Origin: Cyprinodon diabolis
Lineage: Eukaryota; Chordata; Actinopteri; Cyprinodontiformes; Cyprinodontidae
Direction: 5' to 3'
NCBI GenBank assembly: GCA_030533445.1
Contig: CM060068.1
Span: 16,149,479 to 16,213,478 of the forward strand
DNA: 64,000 nucleotides
This document shows positions 11,477 through 22,739 of the stretch, one piece after another. Both the position numbers and the translations under genes were made by a program. How positions within the stretch are numbered: position 1 is the first letter of the stretch; each line of letters opens with the position of its first letter. Under the pieces are notes generated by a model that had not been told where the DNA came from, did not search any database, and saw only the letters and a program-made list of their open reading frames with translations.

Positions 11477-14292
11477 GGGGGAAAGAAATCTAATTATCCT
11501 TCTTTCTACTCCCTTTCAGGATTCATTCAGGTATGTTTAATTGTTTTATATGAATAAAATAAATTTCTAGAATAAAATAAAATGACATAAATACAACCAA
11601 AAAAACACGACATAATTTAGTCACAACACTAGGCTAACATATTATAAACACTAAATCCAGTTCTCATAATCAGATTGTGAATCTGAGTTCTTCCTTGATT
11701 CTGGAGATCCACCTGTCAGTTCAGGTTTCTACTCCTACCTGCAAAATATTTCTTCCTGTTCCAGAAAGGCTTATCTGTTATACCTACTTATAAGTCATTG
11801 AAAGGTGATCGGGTGCATTTTGTAACAATGACAAGATCCACTCAGCCCCCCAACATAAACCCATTTGGACCAATACCAAGTTTAAGGTGAGAAAAGTTGG
11901 TCCTTTAGTTAATACGCTCTCTAATTGCTGAACTTTACCAACCTCTTGTCTTTAGAGAAAAAGCTTAAGTTCATTCAGATTGGATGGATGACATCTGAAA
12001 AAGACTTCTTTTGACATAGGTTATAGGTTGTAGGATATAGGTTGCTTCAGGTACGCCTGTTTTTATGGCAGCTTCATCCATATCATGATCTACTCTGACC
12101 AGCTTCTTTGTCTCTGTAGTTTCTATTGCTGCCTTTGTTGCTTAAACTAAATGCAATGATTTAAATGTTTATTATGTTCAGCTGATGGATCAGAGCTTTG
12201 TGAAAAGTCCAAACCTTCTCCCTGACCTCTCTGTGTTCTTTGGTCCTTCTGACGATATTTGCTCATTAATTCTCTAACCAGCTGCTGGATTTATATTGCT
12301 AACAGTTGGACCCTGTGTGACTCATTTCAGACGTCAGAGATATCTGTGAGTTTATTGCTTAACAGTGACAAAACTTAAACATTGAATACTGGGACTAGAT
12401 TTGCTGTGTTTCTGAGGCAGCTCACTGTAATCTTCCTGTTTATGTAGCTGCTCCTCCGTTTCGTTCATCTCTCCAGGACACTCGTCCCTGGACCCTTTGA
12501 GGTGTGTCCTGTTGGACCAGCTCTGACCCGTCTCTGTTTCGGGCTCTCTGCTGCTCGCAGTGACATCAGATCTGATCAGGTGTCATAATCAGCGCATCAG
12601 AGGTGGCTGATGGGAATGAGAGTAGGATGGCAGTATTTATGCAGCTGCTGTCCTTCATCCCCTTCCTTCACCTCTCCCTGAAACACAGCGACTTCCTGTC
12701 TCTCGGATATCGACACCTGAGGGCCTTGGGGCCCCGGGCCCCTCCTGGCTTTGAGCACCAACACAAACAGAGACAGAAACAGGAGCTGCTGCTGACCTCA
12801 GATCAGACTCTCAGGTTGACTATGAGCTGATGGGAAAATGTTCCAGTGGAAATAAGGACAGGATTACAGAAGATGGATCCATGTTGTTCTCAGAGCTGCA
12901 GGTGGAATCTGCAGTTCAGGAGCTTCCAATGCCATCAGCTGCAGAAGCTTTGGATTGTTTTAGATTTAAATCTCTCATATTTATAGTTGGAATTCATTCT
13001 GGCCATTTAAAGCTTAAATCAGAAAGCACTGCTAGTTTGAAAATATTGTATGTTTTTTTCCCTCAGAGACTCATCTCTCAGAGCTTGTTGAAGGAGCCGT
13101 TATCTCAGAGTTTGTTCAAAACTTTAAATCAAACTCAACTGATGGAGCAAACAACCCGACTGATGGAGAACCTGCCTGAGGTCCTGAATCAACCCTAAAA
13201 ATCCTATAAACTCCTTTGACGACACAGAGATAATTAAGAGAAGTGGACGTTTGAATTGTGCAGCTGAATTTTCACACTGCTTTTAATCTGTGAGCGAGCA
13301 GCTGGCTCAAAGCGTGCAGCCTAAAGCCTCCACAGAGGAAACAAAGACAGGATCTGGTGTCAGTGGGCGCCATAGAGAATCCCATCATTAACTGAGTGTT
13401 TGGAACTCACTGCTACGACAAACAATCTGCAAAAAAAAACAGATCACAACGACAGAGAAACAACATCCAGATGATGAAACCCCGCCAGAGGTTAGAAATT
13501 AATGAGAACACAACATGTCCTTTAACAAAACCAGACCACCTACTGTAGTCTTTCTTTTCTGAACTGCATCAAACTAGTTTTTTCTGTAAGACCAAACCTA
13601 ATGATGGTGTATGGATTATAATACAGACAATATGACTTAGCTCTTAAGAATGCTGCTGGACCTTAATTCAGCTTTATAAGGATTTACTATATTAAAATAA
13701 AACAATAAAATCCTAGTTGAATGCATTAATAGTTGTATTACTAACCAAATAAATCAATACAGGTTTGAGGATGTGAATCATTTCTCACATTATTGTTTAC
13801 TGGTTCAAGCAGGGACAATGACCAGCCCAGAAGAGCCATAAAGACATTTCTAGGATGTTGAGTGTTTCAGTGAGAGGTCTGACCCAGAATGCTCCGATCC
13901 AATCCAGTTTGTCCTGCAGTGTTAAAAAAAAAAGAGCTGAGCTGCTGGCTGGAGGTGAGAAGGATCTGTTTGTCCCTCCGACCAGCTGCTGTCGCTACTG
14001 TTAATGATGTCGCTGATGCTGACCTCTGGGCCGATGGGATCTGAACCTCATCAACATGTGGGCACCTTTCGTGCCATCCAGATGAGCCAGAGTTAATCTG
14101 CGGGCTTTAGCGGCTGATCTTGGCTCGGCAGCAGAGGAAAGGTATTTTGAGCTTCACTCTTCAAAGCTGCTTACGGGCTGAAGTGACTTTAATTTGGTTC
14201 TTGAGACAAACAGAGAGAGCAGGACGGTGGTGGATTAACACTCAGATTACGAGCTGGATGCCAACTCTCCATCTTGTGGTTCAGGAAACATG

Positions 14293-14323
<31 letters not shown>

Positions 14324-15535
14324 GCAGGTTATGATCAACTTGTTTACAGCCTGCTTCAGCTTAAACAGTAACCTGTACCTCATTTGCACCTTGTTTACCT
14401 GTCCCTTCTTTTATAAAGGTAATTCAGGGTGATTTCATCAATATCTCAGTCATTCTGGTGTTAATGCATGACCTGCTGGAATATAGAGGACACATTTGAA
14501 AGTATGGTTCTTTAATATTGGTTTGTTGTTTTCAGAATGATGAATGATAGGGTCTGAAGATTCCTCCACTGAGACCAGATCTGATGAAAATGTTTTCCTG
14601 CACTTTCACACGTGTTTGTTCCTGTAATTCAGCCAGAGGAGCAGAGTGTTTATTGTCACTGTAAAAGAAAAGTCATTCATCTTTAATTTAGAAGCCGTTT
14701 AATGCGAAGTGTCTGCAGCAGCTCTGTTCTTTAATTATTCAGGACTTGAGTGGGAAAAAAGACCCTCAGTTGCCTCCATTTTACTCTCTTTCACTCTCTT
14801 TTATACTGTAAGAAAAGAGCTTTGGCTGACGGCCTGCTTGTTCTTTATTAGAGCTTAGGGCAGCTAGAGCAAAAAGAGGTTGAAGCTGCTTAAAAAAATG
14901 TCTATAACCATAACCTTATGGGGAAGGTGGAGGAGCCAATAGAGAAGCAACATGTGGGAAAGTTTTTTCATTCCTAGGAGCTGTGATTTTTCTTGGGGCA
15001 TATTAGGAAACAATGGCTAGATTGAGTAATGAAAAGTTTCCTGACACATTGCTTTTTGTTTCATTTTAAAACTACTGTTAGCAATTGTTTATCAAGGAGA
15101 TGATATATTTCGCAATATTTTGCAATCATAAATACAATTTGAATGTGAAATCTACATAAGCTAGTGCGCTTTGTTGGATACAATTTTCAGTTCTTCACAA
15201 AAGTAAGAGGAAAAGCTGTTTCTGATAAGATCAGTGGAAAATACTATAGTACACCTATGTGCTGGCAGCCAGACTAGATCTCACTAAACTAATTTCAATA
15301 TTTAAAGTTCAAGATTTAAAAGAAACCCAACCCTGACATTTGGAAACTTAATTAGGTAAACCTTGCTAGTACCAGGCTGGACTCTCTTTTATACTGGATT
15401 GGTTTTAATCCTTATTGGCAAAAAGTTAAAATCTTCCTTTTTTTGTGTGCAAGTGGTAGTAAAATGAGATTTTCCTTATTTTTCATAAAGAAAACATTTT
15501 CAAAATGAAAAAGTTTTAAATTTAAGACAACAGAA
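11477..15535. other. gene-free stretch with unique GC-richer islands
   Basis: No supported protein gene. GC-richer unique islands at about 12430-12800 and 13940-14120 look like constrained non-coding DNA rather than repeats. ORFs of 75 and 122 codons around 12.6-13.2 kb have no recognisable domain or splice partners. A T-run and TA-repeat occur at 14291-14321. Confidence 0.35.
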
Positions 15536-15563
15536 TTTTTATTTTACACAACTTGTCCATCTT

Positions 15564-15802
15564 CTAGTTCTGATTCTGTTTGCCTGCAGAGAGCCAGTCC
15601 TGTTCAGTGTATCCATAATTAACAGGAGTCAGTGGTTTTGCAGGTGTTGGTGTTGAGTTGGTGAAATTATTGTCAGTTGTGCTTTGACTTGCTCTTTTCC
15701 TGATCTGTTGACTTTTATGTTTTCCCTTTTCACCTTTGTCCCTGATGAGATTCCATCTTTTCAAAGACTGCAGGAGCTTATCTTCGGTTTTCATTCCGAT
15801 CT
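15564..15802 (-). CDS. possible terminal exon of an unidentified minus-strand gene
   Basis: An open frame of about 78 codons ends at 15564. It is preceded on the minus strand by a plausible acceptor (CTTCATTCAG before 15802) and followed within about 25 bases by an AATAAA-type signal (about 15538-15545). The peptide is basic at first (KRWNLIRDKGEKGKHKSQQI) and then Ser/Thr/Pro/Asn-rich, ending with YGYTEQDW near the C terminus, as in a cytoplasmic tail. I recognise no family and could not find partner exons upstream. It could well be a chance ORF. Confidence 0.2.
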
Positions 15803-17110
15803 GAATGAAGCAGCACAGATTCCTAATCTTTAATACCTCCTGAAGCTGGAAGTGTTTCCTGTTGTCGGAACGATTAAGAGGAGGCTCGTCTTCAACCCCA
15901 TGTTTTGGTCAGAAAACTTTAATCATCCTGCAGGATGCTGCTGCTTTCTTTAAGAGATAAAGAGGATTTAAAGATGATTGTGAAGTGAACATCGCAGATG
16001 TTAAACTCCTGGTTCTGGGTCAGATCCAGGACCTACAAGGTGGTCTGTCAACACGATATTGCAGCGTACACCCAGCTAGGAAGCAACTATAGCTCTATTT
16101 TGATTTACAGGTTCTAAATTTCTATTAAGTCAAACTAGTAGATGAAAATAGATTAAGAAAATCTTCTATTTCAGTTACCTTTAGGTCAATATATACTTCA
16201 CAAGATAATCAGGTCCAATACATATCTAGTTAGATCTATTCAATACAGCATTATCTTCTATATCAGCGGACATGTAAAGGCATACTTTTTAAGTTGATCC
16301 CTAGTTATTGTCAATGCAACAAAAAACAGGTCCCTGATGCCAACTTATTCTCAAATTAAGAAAACACCATTAAGTTAAGGTTGAGTTCATAGTTAAGGTA
16401 CATTAGGGTTAGGGTAAAGGTCTGGGTTAGGCTTAAAGACAGTGACTTAAACGATTGAAGTCAATAAAGAGTCAAACTATGTATTGGAATACAAATGTGT
16501 AAGGGTTTTCGTAGCTTGTATTTGTTACATTGCATTAACAAATACACGAAAATACAACAATTGGTGCATATGGAGAAAATAATCTGTTTCCATCGTGATC
16601 AAAACCAATAAATCTGTGCTGCTCAAAATGTGCAATAGGTCCATTTAGCCCTGCTATATAAACTTTGTAGGATGATTCACTGTGCATGGTTTAGCCACAA
16701 TCCCTCCTTGTGTTTAAAGTTAAAGGGTTTGCCACAGAGACACAAAAAGGCTTTAATTTTAGAAAAGGGGAAGATATGAAGATGCCCTTTCTGTAAAAAT
16801 TACAGCTTATGTATTTTTATTTGAGTTTATATTAGAATTCCTTGGTCAACTCCTCTCCTCCTAAAGAGGCTCTAACTAATGACCAGATGTTATTTTAAGG
16901 TTTGGTTGTGTTTCTGTTTCTGCACTTTCCTCTGGTAAACAAGAAGCATCTTCAGTGAGGACTCAGTGTTGTTCAGCATTTGGTATGTATTCAATTGACC
17001 AATAGTTGAACCTTATGCAGCCAAAAGTTATAGAACGTATCTTTTTTTCTAAATTTACTTTATTACCATAACTGGTAACCCTTTATTTATATGCTTCAGC
17101 AACTCTATAG
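15803..17110. other. gene-free AT-rich stretch
   Basis: No gene supported. Only two or three degenerate TTAGGG-like units occur near 16405-16440, too few to be an interstitial telomere array. Confidence 0.35.
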
Positions 17111-17297
17111 TGTCATGATCTTGGCACTGATGACTGGTTTAATGGTTCATTCCATTCACCTGCTTTGCTCCTCCCAGTTTCTCATCACTGTTCATCTTAT
17201 CCATCTGCTACTGTCTCTATTTAAGCTTTAACACCTTTTGTGCATCACAATAATCAGTCTGCTTCAAATTCTGGGTCCTCAGTTCTCACCCCTGACA
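17111..17297 (+). mobile_element. short LTR-like element with 5-bp target duplication
   Basis: The element starts TGTCATGATCTTGGCAC and ends CCCCTGACA. It is flanked on both sides by TATAG (17106-17110 and 17298-17302), a 5-bp target-site duplication as made by LTR-retroelement integrases. At 187 bp it is much shorter than the related copy at 18637-19388, with which it shares both ends and the middle segment 'GTTCATCTTATCCA'. It is therefore probably an internally deleted solo LTR. Confidence 0.75.
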
Positions 17298-18636
17298 TAT
17301 AGCTGTGAATTGAGATAATATAAAACAATATATAATTATTACAGGAGTGTTTTAGCATTTTCTGTGCTTTTAATTTATTTAAAATTGCAAATTAGCATTA
17401 GTATTTGAGAAATAACAACCTGAGTCTGGATTCTACTTACTTTGAGTACGTTCACAACTTTCAGCAGCAGTTTAACATTTAGTTTCTTACCAATCTACAG
17501 TGCAACATATTCACAGATGTGTGATTGGACACAAAAGAAGCATTTAGATAAAAAATCTATTTAATACAAAATGAAGCCAATGTAGAAATATACAACAAAA
17601 TCAACATAAGTCTTCCAAAAGCTTACTAATATATATAAATAAAATCTCCTGAGACTTCCTCTAATACAAATCAAGTTTCAGTTCTTCTGAATGTCAATAA
17701 CTTTCAGCAGCCCTTTGCTAAGGTCGGCTGTGAGATCCATGGTAGTAAAAAATTAGGAGAGATATAGAGGGAAAGGTAACCAGGAGCACAAATCAATTAA
17801 TTAAATTGATCCATAACTGCAGTCTCTGAAAATTTGTCCTGTATGTTTATTCATGATAATTTGCTTTAGCTGAGACTGTTTTTATTTTCTCTGTGTGAGT
17901 TAAGATGCAATCTGATTGATTATCAATTTTCTTACTTTCCCTCTAACCCAAAGTTTGTATTACTTTGAAGTGACTGTTAGAGCCAAACCAACATTTAAGG
18001 AAATCTAGTGCAGATATGGACTAAAAGAGTCTTATAATTTTGTAGTATGATTGTAGAGAAGTTTTACTTTTAGTAAAAACAAGCTGAATGTATGGAGAAA
18101 GCCAGACTTCCACTTCATTTTAATGTTTTTGCATTTCTGCTCCAACATCTCATCCAACCTCATTGACACGTTTATAAGTGGTTCCTATGATTTCTGCATG
18201 TAGAATGGAAACAGATCCTCTCAATATTTTGATGGCAAAATATTGTGAAACAACTTCAAGTTTTAATCTGCGAGACAGACAACCTGGCTAAAAACTTTCC
18301 TGTTAGATTAACCCTATAGTCATTTTAGCCTCATCTGGCCTGACGTACTGTTTGGCTGTGACACCACCCTGTCCCCAATTTCATTTATTGAAGATAAAGT
18401 TGGGCCTGTTTTTTATTGTTTAGTCCTGATTCTGTTCTAGACATAGCTATGGGCGCAGCTTTAACAGTGACTAAAAGCATGTGCTCTCCAAGCTTTTAAC
18501 TTGAAAATCAGCTCAGAGCTTGTCTTCTTAACTGTTTCTTTCCAGACAGAGCCATCCATGGAACTGGCTTACTGTTACCTTTTCTGACATCATACATCTG
18601 CCTGTATAATTTGGTTGAAAAATAAGAAGCCATGAG
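17298..18636. other. gene-free AT-rich stretch
   Basis: Unique AT-rich sequence; no gene, no clear repeat boundaries seen. Confidence 0.35.
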
Positions 18637-19388
18637 TGTCACAGTTCAGAACGGAGGACCCAGTATTTAAGGCAGATTATTCATAAAGGCAATTATTAAA
18701 AAACTCATCTGCAGAAACAGTGGTGGGGGCGCCTATCGCAGGAACCTCTGCAAAATGGAAACTCCTGTTAGTGACCATGTAAATCTAGTGGAGGAAGATT
18801 ATGAACGCGAGTCACTAACCTGGTTTTATAGTTCAGTCTGTGCCCAGAGAACGAGGTAGGATCCAGCTGGTTGGTTGCCAACAAGATGCAATGGGGGCCA
18901 CCCAGAGTGTTCCAGATGCTGCAGCCCCTGAGGACAAAGAACAAGCAGGAGACCAGATCCGGGCAGACAAAGGAAGACGGGAAAGTCCAGAGGGCAAAGT
19001 CAAAGCTGGTGTCGAGGACGTGCTAAGGATTTAGAACCAGGAGATCAGATGTCCAAAGAGGTTCCAGAGGTAAATCCGGGTCAGTGGCATGAAGCAGCCC
19101 CAAGTTCATTAAACAGGCAGAATTTAGCAGGAGTCCATAGGCCAGGCAAGCTCGGTGATTGAGAGGCAGAACAGGTCAGGTTTAGGTAATCAGAAACGCT
19201 AAGGTAACGCTGCACACACTCTCCCCACTAGCTCGAGAGAATAATCTGACTCTGATGAGTGGATAGAGGGAACGTTAAATAGAAGCAGGAGCAGGTGGAT
19301 AAGATGAACGGTAACGACAAAACGGGTGGAGTTAGGCAGGAGAATTAAATGAGTAATCCAGCCAGTCATCAGTGCCAAGATCATGGCA
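18637..19388 (-). mobile_element. longer LTR-like element related to 17111-17297
   Basis: Read on the minus strand it begins TGCCATGATCTTGGCACTGA and ends in GGGTCCTCCGTTCTGAACTGTGACA-like sequence, matching both ends of the copy at 17111. Flanking TGAG at 18633-18636 and 19389-19392 is a likely 4-bp target duplication. The ORF-like stretch at about 18840-19034 lies within it and is not a gene. Length about 750 bp, consistent with a solo LTR. Confidence 0.65.
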
Positions 19389-19929
19389 TGAGATGAGACA
19401 TCTTGTGAATTGGTGCTATTCAAACAAACTGTAACTGTACTATAGTAACTATACTTAATTACTTTATTTCTAAAAAAAATTTAAAGGCATGCTTAGGAGG
19501 TATTGATTTTGTGATTCCCAAGAGTGAAGGTGGAAACTCTTTTGACTCAGGCATGGACATCTTGCTATGCATTATAGTCAAAGATCTGTGTTACAAACTC
19601 AACATCATGACTCTTCAGCAACTTTCTATCATACTTTTGGCAGAATTTCACTATTTCATGTTTTTTTCTACATATGGGTTGTTTTTGGACTGTAGCAGGA
19701 AAGGGAAAATGTAAAAATAAAAGTCATATCTGACCTATAATAATTTATCACAGATATACTCTAGCTAATATGAACAATTCCAGATAGTGATGATTATTAT
19801 AAGTGTTTGGTCATTTATTACTGTAGAAACATGATTCAGTGTTGAGATGTAGAAGGAAACTGATTATTGTATTCTAAGTATTAATGTTTTTCAATCTAAG
19901 GTACATTAAACTAAGAAACAGCAGATAAA
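19389..19929. other. gene-free AT-rich stretch
   Basis: No gene or recognisable repeat; only short frames without splice context. Confidence 0.3.
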
Positions 19930-20440
19930 TGAAGCTGGCGCTTCTCTCAGCCAATCAGAGCACTGCAGCACCAAGTCCTCTCCTCACAGGGGGAACTAAT
20001 TTATTGAGCTGACGGATGGAGGAAAATACACCATTAAAGGGCATATTTAAGCACATTTGAAATCCTTAGAAGAAGGTAACGGTATTTGAATTTGCCTCGG
20101 CTCGAATGAGAGTCTTTAATGTTGTGTCCACGGGACAAACGCACATCAAAGGCAGAGGACGATCCTGACGCTCCAAATGAAATACTGTCGGATTAAAGCG
20201 AGGGCCAGGTGGCCCCCAGACTGTCCTGTCTGGCAGAGCTGCCGGGCACGCCGCCTCACTGAGCGTGCTCCAACTGCTGCCTTGCGCTTCTCTATCGTTC
20301 TCCGAATGCAAATTAAATCCAGGCTGCTTTGAATTCCTGCAGGAGGAGGATTCTTCCCCCTTCCTCCTTCTGCTCCCTTCTCTTATCAGTCCTGCACTGT
20401 GGGAGCACAGGGGGGTAATTATGTGTGTAGGTGCTCTGCT
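19930..20440. promoter_or_regulatory. GC-richer unique island, candidate conserved non-coding element
   Basis: This block contrasts with its AT-rich surroundings and has no repeat hallmarks. It contains ATGCAAAT followed directly by TAAATCC (about 20305-20321), an octamer plus homeodomain-like arrangement, and an AGCCAATCAGA CCAAT-box-like site near 19949. Frames are open on both strands, which is better explained by base composition than by coding. The regulatory role is inferred only. Confidence 0.3.
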
Positions 20441-22449
20441 CATAGCTATCTGTAACCCCCGATATACCCCCTACCCCATGACCTCTGCTGTACAAACAAG
20501 AGGAGTCTATGTTTCATGTTCAAAAGAAAAGCTAAGGGACCTGACCTTAGAGCTTGAAACGTCACCAAGGGTAGAGACCTTGAGGACCAGCTCAGGGTAG
20601 ACATCACCTGAAGCTCAACAGAGCAGACAAAGTTCTGGGTTAAATGACAACTGATGATCATAAGATATCAGGGATCTGTACAGGTCTGTATCTACCTTCA
20701 CTTAATGGTCAGAAGATCATAAAAACCTGAGACACAGCTGTGAATTTGATGTCACCTGATAGCCATAGGATCACAGCAATCTGAGACTCCTTCTGATGAG
20801 GGAGTGCTGGGTTTATAAAAAAAAAAAAAAACGTGATGAAGGCATCAGAGAAACATGTGGACCTAGCTCTGGGTTTAGGTGATCCTGATGATGAAATGAT
20901 CAGATCTAAGAGCAGGTGGAGATCAGAGGTGATTCCCAGAAAACAGGAGAGATGCCAGAGGGGAAACTCTGACATCAGGCTCAGGTCTAACAGAGGGTCA
21001 CTGCTGTGAAGTGAAACATGAAAGGAGAAAGGTTCTCTCAAAACAGAGCTGAGGAGCAAACCCATCTAAAAGACACAATAAACCAGAAAAACACTTTGAT
21101 TTAAACAGAATGAGTCTATGTGTGCCTTCTGTTTTCATTTGTCTAATATTTAAATTTTTAATATGAAGCATTTTTATTTTTAATCTAAAGAATTTTAGAG
21201 GTTTTTGTTATTTAGACAGAAGACCTTCAGCAAACACCTCTAGGGCTCAGAACTTAGCCCTTTATTCTCCCACCCAAGATCTGTTGCGGTTTGTCATAGA
21301 GAAGTTACCAATGGTTCTATGTTGCTACCTTCACCTACAGTGGGGGGCAGTGGGGAAAGACTTAAAGAAAAAGATCAGAAGACAAGGGACCAAGTCAGTT
21401 CTCTGAAGGCTAGCCAGACTTGTAAGAAAAATGCTGAGTCCAGAGCTCAACCCTACCCTAACTTTTAGATTCATCCCATGTTTAACACACCTTAATCAAA
21501 CAGCTGTATTCCCTTGGATGCTATTTAACTCTGCTGGGGTCTGGTAGTGCCCTGTCATTCAGGTATGTTCAAGAAGGGTTTCATCTAAAAGTTGCAGCCC
21601 AGTAGTCCTAAATAACTGAAGTTTGGAATGAGATATATGAATGCCCAGGAACATTTAGTGCTTTATAGACCGATTTTAGCAAGCAGACAGTAACACTGAG
21701 ATTAAGGGACTCCTTAAAAAATGGTCTATGGTCTTTTTTACATTCATTGATAAATGGTCTGATCTTCCTGCCCACATATTAGCCTGGAGATATTAGGCGA
21801 TTCCACTTTTTGCCTTATTAATTGTTCAACCTCTTTTAAAGAAAAGCCGTCCTTAGAAAGAAACCTGATTTATTTCATTTAAATAAGCAGCCAGTTTCTG
21901 TGTTTCTCTGTCCAAGCCCTTGGAACGGATACCCCAGTGAAAGACAATAGTTCAGAATAATTTGAGAGGAAGTTTGGATCTGAAGCTGTTCTTCTTTTTA
22001 GTTATTTGAATCTGTAAAGTCTGACACCTCTTCTCTGTTGTTACAGTCCAATTCTAGACAACTTGTAGTGTAGTTCAGACGGTGCCATGTTGGTGTGAGG
22101 GTTTTAGTGGTGAGGGGAAAGTATGCAGTCTTGTTAGGGAAAATATTCAATACACCATCATTTTATTGACTCAAACCTCTACTATCTACTGATCAAGAAC
22201 AATATTCTTCAATGTTTTAGGCTAGAGGTCACAACAGTTGGACATCATATTTTTTTTCCTTCGCAGGGAGACTTTACAATCTCAATGTTTTTAAAATTAG
22301 TTTATAGTTTTGAATCAGAAGTATTTGAAGAAGAAAAAACTTCATAGATGTGCTTCAGACCAGTGAGGTTAACCTGAATATAAAATGAAGTTTAATGGAT
22401 GTAAACAGCCTGATCAGGTCTTCTTTAAGTCTGTATTTCAGAAATGACC
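20441..22449. other. gene-free stretch
   Basis: No gene supported. Contains an A-run of about 14 bases at 20818-20831. A 118-codon minus-strand frame here is rich in Leu/Ser/Phe and lacks any domain. Confidence 0.35.
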
Positions 22450-22571
22450 TCTGACCTGCTCTGTGTCGGCCTGTTCTGCAGCTGCTCCACGAATAAAGAG
22501 TGATTGAAAACAAAAAGACAAACCAAAAGAGAACACCAACAGTTTACGCACGGACAGACGGAGAGATAAAA

Positions 22572-22637
22572 TAATCCGACCTGCAGGAGGGGATTAAATC
22601 CAGGAGATAAAGTCAGGATTAAACCTCGTAATAATCC
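22572..22637. promoter_or_regulatory. cluster of four K50-homeodomain motifs (TAATCC/GGATTA)
   Basis: TAATCC occurs at 22572-22577 and 22632-22637, and GGATTA at 22591-22596 and 22616-22621: four exact OTX/PITX/GSC-type core sites in 66 bases, with further near-matches (AAATCC). The cluster lies in a GC-richer unique block (about 22450-22740). Motif specificity is established; function here is inferred. Confidence 0.4.
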
Positions 22638-22739
22638 AGCTGTGTGCTACTGCCGTGTTGTTGGAGCGTCGGAGGCCAGCTGCTGCTGGAGGCGTGATGT
22701 CCTGATGCTGATGGCTCAGTCCAACCCTTATGTTGGATC

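Noticed and set aside
12603..13198. Two consecutive frames of 75 and 122 codons
   Set aside because: No domain, no splice partners, and the composition matches the surrounding non-coding island.
16400..16440. TTAGGG-like telomere repeat
   Set aside because: Only two or three imperfect units.
20265..20600. Overlapping open frames on both strands in the GC-rich island
   Set aside because: Open on several frames at once, as expected from base composition; no family resemblance.
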